A stretch of DNA of 64,000 nt from Setomelanomma holmii. Taxonomy: Eukaryota > Ascomycota > Dothideomycetes > Pleosporales > Phaeosphaeriaceae. A program made the translations under genes and the position numbers. Position 1 is the first letter of the stretch; every line of letters begins with the position of its first letter. A model generated the notes under the pieces. It was not told the origin of the DNA and searched no databases. It saw only the letters and a program-made list of their open reading frames with translations. The DNA is taken from the NCBI GenBank assembly GCA_010015745.1, contig ML978155.1, forward strand, positions 310,001 to 374,000, written 5' to 3'. Positions 56,220 to 64,000 of the stretch are shown here, in pieces.

Positions 56220-57467
56220 ATGCCCACAAAGTTCATCTGCCTCCGATCAGCGCGTCTTGCTGCCCGTCATCCTGCTCGTCGACGAGCTTTTGCTACTGCC
56301 GCATCTACCCGCGCCGACAACGTTCGCATCGTCGAAGTTGGACCACGAGATGGACTGCAAAATGAGAAGCAGAGCATACCGGTGGCGACCAAGATCGAAC
56401 TAGTTGAGCGATTGGCACAGACTGGATTGAGGACAATTGAGGCCGGGTCGTTCGTGTCTGCAAAATGGACGCCTCAGGTGAGCTTGGGATTGGCGGTGAG
56501 AAGAAATATCTGCTAAGATTCCTTGCAGATGGCCAACTCCTCCGAGATACTCGAGCACGTCCTGCGAGTTCCGCCGCACTCGTCGCAGCCCATCACATAT
56601 CAATGGCTCCTCCCAAATGTCAAAGGCCTGGACAACTTTCTCTCAGTCTGGAAATCGCAGGCGCAAGCGAGACAAGATGCGTATCCTACACCACCTCCCT
56701 CTCCAAGGATGGACGAGGGTCCGGCGCTGAACACGTCTTCACAAGACCCAAACGCGATGCCATCTGCATCGTCGGGCGCAGGAGCGACGGGCAAAGCCAG
56801 AGACGCATCAAGCTCGCCATCGGCGCCGGTGCATGAGCTGTCCATCTTCACTGCGGCGACTGAGACTTTCACCCAAAAGAACACAAACTGCTCGATAGCA
56901 GAATCGCTGAAACGATTCGAACCGATCATGGCGCGAGGGAAGGAGATGGGTCTGAATGTACGAGCATACATCTCGGTTGCCCTAGGATGTCCGTACGAGG
57001 GCCCGAACGTAGACCCACACAAGGTGGCAGAATTGGCTGTCAGCTTGCTGGAGATGGGCGCGGATGAAATCTCAGTGGCGGACACAACAGGCATGGGCAC
57101 TGCACCGAAAACAGCGGAGCTTCTCAAAACTTTGAACGCAGCAGGCGTTGATAAGAGCGACCTCGCGCTGCATTTCCACGACACATATGGTCAAGCTCTT
57201 GTGAATACAGTAGTCTCACTCGAACATGGCATCCGCACTTTTGATTCAGCCGTTGGCGGGCTGGGAGGCTGTCCATATAGCCCCGGCGCGACTGGCAATG
57301 TTGCCACTGAGGATTTGGTGCATTTACTTCACAGCTTGGGTTTGAAGACCGGTGTGAATATGGAGAAGATTGCCGAGATCGGGAAATGGATCTCACAAGA
57401 GCTCGGAAAGGCGAATGAGAGCAGGGCAGGGAAGGCTACGCTTGCGCAGCTGCGAAAAGGAACATAA
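56220..57467 (+). CDS. Hydroxymethylglutaryl-CoA lyase
   Basis: Cleaves HMG-CoA to acetyl-CoA and acetoacetate, the last step of leucine breakdown, normally in mitochondria. Exons are 56220-56477 and 56529-57467 (51-bp intron, CTTGCAG acceptor), about 398 residues. The N-terminus RSARLAARHPARRRAFATAA fits a mitochondrial presequence. Family motifs are VRIVEVGPRDGLQNEK, IEAGSFVSAKWTPQ-MANS, VALGCPYEG, ISVADTTGMGTA, LHFHDTYGQALVN and the lyase signature SAVGGLGGCPYSPGATGNVA with its catalytic Cys. Between LPNVKGLDNFLSVW and LSIFTAATETF there is an insertion of roughly 65-70 Ser/Pro/Ala-rich residues that bacterial and animal enzymes lack. No stop interrupts it and no clean in-phase intron removes it, so I read it as part of the protein. 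Confidence 0.92.
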
Positions 57468-57785
57468 TGAAGCTTGAATGACAAGAGAAATGTGAAGGCT
57501 TTGAAGCAGATCTTCTGAGATTTCAATAATTGGGCTGCAATTAGTGCAAAGTCGTGGCTTCGCAACGTGAGTGACAACATCGCACCTTCCTCTCAGTCAC
57601 CACTAGCGTACTTCCCACAACAAACATCACTCGCCTTATCCAGCATCCGACGCCTTTCAAAAGTGCCACCACACCAAATCACGTTCACCTTGCGACTGGT
57701 TACACACAGCCAGTAAGACGACACACCCATTTTCGCATACTTGCTGATTGGATTGTACAGGCTTGCCGAGTCATAGCTCGAGAAT

Positions 57786-59143
57786 ATGGCTCCTTCTTTG
57801 CCTGATCTGCCAGCGAGCTTCTCCTACATATCATCGAGACCGACAATGACGCGCTCGATCAAAACTGTCTATTCGCAAGGATGCGTGCCGTCTGCCGCGA
57901 GATCAACGCTAAACTCACATACTTCTACGGCGCAAATTATTGCAAGGAGATAACCATCGCGCTTGATGAGCACGGTATCCAACGCGTCGCAGCCCTCTCG
58001 AAGGGTTTACTTCGCCTCCACGTCGAACGTATCACCATTGTAGTCGACACCTTGTACACGCAGATCGTCATGGAATCGGAATCAGAGACCACGGACGCAA
58101 GCCTGTGCTCTTGGTACTCACAAGAGGCTCTATACGACATGAACATTTACAACTGCAAATGTGAATTCGATGAGAGTGTCGCCAATTTGATCGCCGATGG
58201 CCGCTGTATCCAGATACTTGGACAAGCGCTTCCCGAACTTCTAGAAGTCAAGAAATTTCACATTTGTCTACCCGACACCTGCAGCAGAATAGTACCTGGG
58301 AAGATGAAAGAGCTCGAGCGACGCTGGCTAATGGCGTCCAAAGTATTACTGGCCGCCCTCTTTACCGCAGCTTCCGCCCTGGACCAGCTGGAGGTCAATC
58401 GCGGATGCCATGCTTTACCGATCCCGTTCTCAGCGCTTGATGTGGCTACGATGCACTGTCCACAGTGGTCAGGTTCAATGAGAGAGATGAAGCTGAACAT
58501 TGTCAATGACCTCGAGGTAGGTAAGCCCGACAGCAGAAGAATCCATTAAATGAAACTTTGCTGATTGTTCTTTAAAACGCGTATCCTATGCACGTTCGGA
58601 TGTTTACAGTCTTCCTGCAGAGAATGACAGTACTCACCGACCTGGATCTTGCCATGAGGAAGTCTACTGCCACATATTTCAAATTCTTCGCGAAGGCCAT
58701 GCGAGTTGCAACCTTAAGACGTCTCACCTTATCTCGCGTTCAGACACGATACAAGTACCTCGCGATGATTCTTCGACAGCACAAAGCTACTGCGTTCCTT
58801 TGAGTTGGATACTGCCACCCTGACACGCGAGGGTGATTTTATAAGGCTAGGATCCCTCCTTGTCTACTTCAAGCTAGAAGTATGTGTCCTACGTTTTCTG
58901 AACCAAGGTCAGGAAGGCCTAAGGTTCGCCCGTGTCAACAGAAAGCGTCCGACATGGTTCAACGCAGAAAAGTCGGGGTTCGGTGACGATTATTGGGTAT
59001 GCGTGTACCACAATGAATATCAAGTAGAGGGGACCGACTTCTCGGTTTTGGAAGGAGACGACATGTCAGTCTGGGTGCACGAGGCTCTGAAATCTTTTGA
59101 AGCCGGAGAGGTGTGGCAGAGAAAGGACGGTTGCTTTCATTGA
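57786..59143 (+). pseudogene. F-box-like orphan gene, copy 1, with frameshift
   Basis: An F-box-like start (SELLLHIIETDNDALDQNCL then RMRAVCREINAKLTYFYG) leads into a leucine-rich, mostly helical and beta region. An intron 58521-58609 (GTAAGC donor, TTTACAG acceptor) joins the next exon in phase to TVLTDLDLAMRKSTATYFKF and LRRLTLSRVQTRYKYLAMIL. At about 58790-58800 one extra T breaks the frame: after it, SFELDTATLTREGDF and EGLRFARVNRKRPTWF continue in another frame to the stop at 59143. The first codons (ATG 57786, MAPSLPDLP) are also out of frame with the F-box helix, although a missed intron could explain that. No partner or substrate can be named. Sequencing error is the main alternative to real decay. 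Confidence 0.55.
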
Positions 59144-59641
59144 CGTTCGAAACTGCACAGAGCGCGGGACTGGATTTGCGCAATGAGTGTGTCACCTCCA
59201 GAAGTCATATCCGAACTGTTGAGCAATATGCGCGCGTATTTTCAATTGACGTGTTTTCAATTGAAGTCATTCGTGGACAACTGGCTGACCCGCGGAGACA
59301 GTGTATAAGTGACATCTTCGCAAGTCGCTGGTTTCTCATTCACTCCATTCGTATTATTCTAGCCTGTCGAGTGATCTTATCTTTGAGCGGCTTTCAAAAT
59401 TTCGTTGGACGCACAGGTGCCGTTGTCTCTTTCCTCACAGTTCATCTGGCGACGCGATCGGGGCGCGCCTTCCCTCGCCTTCACTTCCGCACGTCGACTC
59501 CACACTTGTGACACCTCACCCCAGATTCCTGTCAGCCTTCGAGCCGTCTTAAGAGATTCACTCTGAGTTTCGCAGACCTTCTTACAGATAGCTTTCCTGT
59601 TGTACCCAGTGCTACCTATGCTAACGACCTCTTGGTGTTTA

Positions 59642-61020
59642 GATGTCAGCACGCAACGCATACGTGACACACCCGGTCTGGCAGGTCTGCCGATCAAAAT
59701 CCTGCTGCACACCGTCAAATCCAAGAAGAAAAGCAGAACCCGTCAGTCCTTTTGCGAGGCTCTACGCCTCACTTGCGAAGACTTTGCGATACTATGGCGA
59801 CGCATACTACAAATGAATTCGCGTGCCGCCGAGCGAGCTGATCTGATAGCACTCTTACGTCTCTCTAGAGAGACCTCGCAATACATGTTCACTGCCTCAC
59901 ACTCGACTGCGACACAATCATCAACAAGCACGAGTTCGATCACTCTAATCAATCTTCTGACTTTGATATGTTCTTCTGGTATGACGCTAGCGACAACGAT
60001 TACATTGGCGACTTGTGCGTTATGAAGCTTTCATCCGATGATCCGGTCATGGATATCCTGAAGTACAGAGTATGTTCTAATTTACTAGGTTCAGCTCTTC
60101 GAGGGCTGTCAAGTGTCAAGGAATTCCAAGTACAGCAGCCTGGAGTCGCGCGTAGATTAAATGATAAGAAAGTCCCAGAATGGAAGTTCCGCTGGACTGC
60201 GGCAGTCAACACCCTGTTCTCAATCGCCATACCACAAGTCACGTCACTGGAAGCTCTCGGAACCCGCCGCAGTGGTGGCGAAATCGATGTTGGCAAATCT
60301 AACCTTCGGAGTATAGCAGTATGTCAGAATATCAACTATATCAACCTTCAAGCCAAGGAGCGAGAAGGTCGGCCTTTTTGCATCCAACACAGTATACATG
60401 AAGCAGGTGACTCATCTCAAATCACTGCATCTCAACTTGACAGGGACCATGAAGTCGGATCAGTCGTAGACCTGTGTCGATGATGGTTGTACTACCTCAA
60501 TACAGTCAATCATCCAGAGACATTTCGCATACTAAGGCTCTTCTTCGAGTCTACTCCGATGCTAGATGACCTCCAACAGGGGTTCGGCTTCAACAAGTAT
60601 GGGGCCGAGTTCTTTAAGCAGCTGTATAAGTAAGCGCAACCAACCAAGCTCCGCCGATGCACCCTAATTACACCTGAAGACGCGCTCGAAGTATGTCAAG
60701 GCTTTCTTACGGAGCATCAAAGAAAGTCTGGAAGTACTGACCTTGGAATTGGTTGACATTGACAGCGACTTTGATAAGGACATTTCCGACTCCCTCAAGG
60801 ATCACATGAATCTCAAGGAACTCACGCTGAGATGTGTCAAGTACGACGGTAGGGGCCACACATATGAGAGAGTGCGCATACTCAACGACTCATCTGCTCA
60901 GACTCGGATTTTGGTGCGGACTGGTTTTCTATCGACAAGCAGAAGTTCAGAGAAAAGGAAATCACGCTAAAGGCTAAGAATGGCGACGACATGAGGTTCT
61001 GGCTAGACGAGATATACTGA
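59642..61020 (+). pseudogene. F-box-like orphan gene, copy 2, heavily decayed
   Basis: A second member of the same family directly downstream. The F-box-like opening reads GLPIKILLHTVKSKKKSRT and SFCEALRLTCEDFAILWRRI. After a frame change, 59968-60483 gives DASDNDYIGDLCVMKLSSDD and FRWTAAVNTLFSIAIPQVTS. Stop codons interrupt near 60483 and 60634, and a further frame gives LELVDIDSDFDKDISDSLKD from 60743. The end (KNGDDMRFWLDEIY, stop at 61020) matches the end of copy 1 (EGDDMSVWVHEAL), which shows the two are paralogues. With at least three breaks it is almost certainly not functional. Confidence 0.55.
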
Positions 61021-61409
61021 AACCATGACCATGGTGGGCGCTTCACTTGGGACTACATAGCATCAGGTTTCTGGATTCAACCCAATCACACATCCCGGTC
61101 TTGATGAATCGTGCGTGGACTCGTCTAATTCTCACTTTGCATGCTCGGAGAGGTTGCAATGCAGACTCGGAAGGATATGTAGACGTGTAGCGAGACGGTG
61201 ATCATGGTAAATGTTTTGCGATCATGGCAAATGCGAGACTTCTTTTAGCATCACTTGTCTGCCCTATCACGGTGGTCGTATTCGTCTCAGAGTTATGTTG
61301 TCTGCCAACTTGACTCTTTGAGCAAGAGATACAGCACTATTTGACCAGAGATGAATAGCTGTATTATCGTGAGTGGAATAACAACTCTACAGAAAGTATG
61401 CAGTCATCC
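61021..61409. other. Intergenic between copy 2 and the P450
   Basis: Non-coding. A 14-bp element GATCATGG(T/C)AAATG occurs twice, 20 bp apart, at 61200 and 61220. Confidence 0.45.
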
Positions 61410-63010
61410 TCACATCACTCTCCGCCTCAATCCCAGCTTGCACCCTCCCGCTCCAGTACACGTAATAGTCAACTTCTCCCTCCAAATCCCTTCATCCCGT
61501 CCATCCACCTCAAAACACTGCAACAGCCTCACAACCACAAACATCGCCTCCGTCAGCGCGAAATTCTGCCCAATACACACCATTGGCCCACCCGAGAATG
61601 GTATATACGCCCAGCCCGGCCGAAAGCCCTGCTCAAGCCACCGCTCAGGTCTGAACTCGTCGGCATCGGACCCGTAAATGTCGGTGCGTCGGTGCATCGC
61701 GTACGTATGGTATGCGACATACGCGCCTTTAGGCACGAAGATCGGCGCTGAACCATCTGGGCCACCGCCACGAGGGAGATTGGTGTCGTGTAGGGCTTGA
61801 CGGGAGTTACTTGGTACAATAGGGTACAGGCGTTGAGATTCGTTTATGATTGCTCGGAGGTATTTCAATTCCTTCAACTGCTCATACGTCGGCACTTCAT
61901 CGCCAACATGTTCAACGATTTCGGCGCGCAAGCAAGATAGGATGGCTGGGTGGCACGGAAGCTCCCACATTACGTTTGAGAGAAGGGCGGCGGTTGTGTC
62001 GCGGCCTGCTAGGAGGATGTTGAGGAGCTCGGAGCGGATGATGGTGCGGTTCGTGGTTTGGGAGAGGATTTCGTCGAAGAAGATGTAGCGGGTTTGCTTT
62101 GAGGGTGGGGTGGGGTGCTTTGAGGAGAGTTCTTCATCGATGATTTTGTCTGCGAAGTCTGGTGGGTATGTAAGCAGGGCAAGTCAGGAGGCTGGCAAAG
62201 GGCGAGAGAGCTTGGCGTACCTTTGATAGTCTGTGCTCCTCTCTTTCTCTTCTTGTCCGGCAAGAATAAGCCCAGATATCCATACTTTTCAAAATTCTCG
62301 CTCAGAAAGGGATCAGCGCAGTACTCGAACGCTTCCACAAAATCCGCCACCTCTTTCGTCTTCTCTTCTCTCTTCAGCGAATCCGTGCTCCTACCGAACA
62401 TAAATTTCGTGGCGATATCCAGCGTCAATTCATGGAACAGCGGCTGCAGATCAACCGCCGTCCCATCCGTTGGTAGTACCGCAATCAATCGATCCATATG
62501 CTTTGCGAACAGCGAAGTGTCGGCAACCTGATGCCGCTCAAAGCACGGCCGCAACATTTCCCTACTATGTTTCCATGCCGCGCCTTCATTAGTAAAGACA
62601 CCATGGCCGAGATAATCCGACATCTGCTTGATCCTCTCCTGTCCGAGACTCCAATTTTCAAAGTTCGTCGCCAGAATCGCTCTCACATTCTCAGCATCGT
62701 CCGTGATGAACAGCTGTTGGCCCACCACATTGGAGACAACCGTATGTGCATTAGCCTTGATCAGATATTGTTGCCAGTGCTCAAGAAGGCGCTTTTCCCT
62801 GTAGACGCGGAAGTTGGAGATGACGAAGTCGAGGCCAAAAGTCGGAATGTAGGACGGTAGAGGTGTTGGACGTGGTGTGCAGGGCAGGGTGCCTTTCTCT
62901 TTGGCGAAAGCGCGGCGTCGCGAACCGATTATTGCTTCCCAGTACATGCGTCGGGCGACGTAGAGACTAACGAGGGAAATGGCGATGTTTGTAAACGTGA
63001 AGATGGCCAT
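61410..63010 (-). CDS. Cytochrome P450, CYP52-like
   Basis: An ER-anchored monooxygenase. It resembles the CYP52/alkane and fatty-acid hydroxylase clade, but the substrate is unknown. Exons (minus strand) are 62221-63010 and 61410-62158; the 62-bp intron joins QTIK-DFADKIIDEEL in phase and gives about 512 residues. An N-terminal membrane helix (FTFTNIAISLVSLYVARRMY) is followed by the C-helix HGVFTNEGAAWKHSREMLRP, I-helix LLAGRDTTAALLSNVMWELP, K-helix ExxR as INESQRLYP, the YHTYAMHRRTDIYGSDADEF block, PERW, and the heme loop PFSGGPMVCIGQNFALTEA. In the heme loop the family's usual Arg before the Cys pocket (GGPRxC) is Met here. All other landmarks are intact. It is the last gene before the window end. 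Confidence 0.92.
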
Positions 63011-64000
63011 GTCTTCAAGTGGATGATGATGACGAGATATTGAGCTTTCAAGGTTGGGTTCGAAGGTTGCAAGGATAGTTAGGACAATGCGTAGAAGTCA
63101 AACACCATTCAAGTCAGCCCTCAAGATACGGTGCATTCGAGGTCGCCGATGATTGAGAATGTCGATGAGGATTTTAGTCACATCAAGAATGACCTGACGA
63201 GCTAGGCAGCCAATCTTGTACCTGGTCGTCTGCAGTATGTGGCGCATCGCTCAGCCAACCTAGAATTCGGGTATCGAACCTCATAGTGACATGCTGAGAT
63301 GAGAAGCTTCGTTTAGAACAGAAATCGCTCAGATGTCCTTGGTATACGATGCCTGCGTAGTAGGCATATCCGAGGTGGAGCTAGTGAGGCTGACGCTAGT
63401 GGCTGAACATACCCTGTTCGTTTGATTCTGGCGACAATATGTGAGAACGCTAGGGACGTCACGTTTCTTTCCAAATCGAGACCGGAAGCATCGTCGAGGT
63501 CCTTTAGGTTGATGGTGGATTCTTGATGCATGGCCTGTACGGTAGCACATACTCCTGTGCTTCGTGATGCTTTAGACATCCATGTCCCGTGTCCTGTACT
63601 GGCACTTTCGCATAGGAATTTTGTCGTTGCGAGGATACGACAGCGTCGGAGTGTAGTCCGAGAGACGTGATTGTATGCAGATGTGAGGTCAACGAAGGAT
63701 TCGTATGCTGGAGGTTTGCTTGTTACACTGAGATGCACCGGCGGTGTCTCCGCAGCCCGCTAGTCTTCGAATGCTGAATGACCAGTCGCTAGATCGTCTG
63801 TCAATACAGAAGAATTGCGAATCCTTCAAAGTTGATGGTGTGTTGCATCAAACAGTGCTACACACAAGATGATGATACACCAGTTGCGCTTGCGCGGTGT
63901 TCTATGCCTATTAAACCATGCTCTAACTGGTCGGAATAAAGATCCGATTACCTAGTGTACAGTTGGATGTTGTACAAGAGTGGTATGACAATGCACGATG
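63011..64000. other. Upstream region of the P450 and window edge
   Basis: A 141-codon minus-strand frame (63313-63738) exists but has no recognised domain and reads poorly as protein. Otherwise nothing is recognised. Confidence 0.4.

Noticed and set aside
58860..58920. Extra small intron in F-box-like copy 1
   Set aside because: The GTATGT donor and nearest acceptor would leave about 30 bp, shorter than any intron here, and the frame is open through it.
63313..63738. 141-codon minus-strand frame near the window end
   Set aside because: No motif and no protein-like pattern; could be part of a gene beyond the window but cannot be supported.
1..64000. tRNA, rRNA, CRISPR or riboswitch signals
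   Set aside because: I looked for a GGTTCGAATCC-type B box with paired arms, regular spaced repeats and known RNA motifs, and found none convincing.

Overview
The window looks like nuclear DNA of a filamentous ascomycete. Genes lie on both strands, and their introns are mostly 45-70 bp with GT(A/G)NGN donors, CTAAC/CTGAC-like branch sites and AG acceptors. The families are typical of Pezizomycotina: HET, CFEM, a Zn2Cys6 regulator, a UvdE endonuclease, a Gag1-like clamp protein and a CYP52-like P450. A repeat-hit hAT transposon is also present. Dothideomycetes is my best guess, but that is inference. No tRNA, rRNA or CRISPR was recognised. Exon joins were chosen by hand from splice signals and reading-frame phase.

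Layout. 1-5.4 kb: a C2H2-like protein and a Gag1-like clamp protein in gene-poor DNA. 6.1-12.6 kb: a compact housekeeping block with sphingosine-1-phosphate lyase, mitochondrial ribosomal protein uL16m and replication factor C subunit 1. 14.5-18.5 kb: a Ser-rich hypothetical gene divergent from a translesion DNA polymerase of the iota type, whose first catalytic motif is split by a 6-nt microexon. 19-25 kb: a HET-domain gene, a carbonyl-reductase-like SDR and an FG-motif protein. 27.3-34.3 kb: a CFEM GPI protein, trpE with ten exons, a coiled-coil protein and the Fe-S scaffold NFU1.

34.4-42.2 kb is a decayed island. It holds a broken Hsp70-like gene, a structurally complete 3,121-bp hAT element with 8-bp target duplication and terminal inverted repeats, remains of the gene it entered (with an EF-hand loop), and a fragment of an unknown minus-strand gene. 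42.2-47.6 kb: UV-damage endonuclease UVE1 and an unknown Cys-motif protein. 50.2-52.8 kb: a Zn2Cys6 regulator. 56.2-63 kb: HMG-CoA lyase, two tandem decayed F-box-like paralogues and a CYP52-like P450.

Three genes (RFC1, polymerase iota, UVE1) act in DNA replication and repair, but they are not adjacent and nothing suggests co-regulation. No operon-like system or biosynthetic cluster is evident. The most distinctive signals are the microexon in the polymerase catalytic motif, the hAT element sitting 9 nt inside an intron of a decayed gene with only TAG/TAA internal stops, the paired UVE1 start codons, and Gcn4/CpcA-type sites inside trpE introns.
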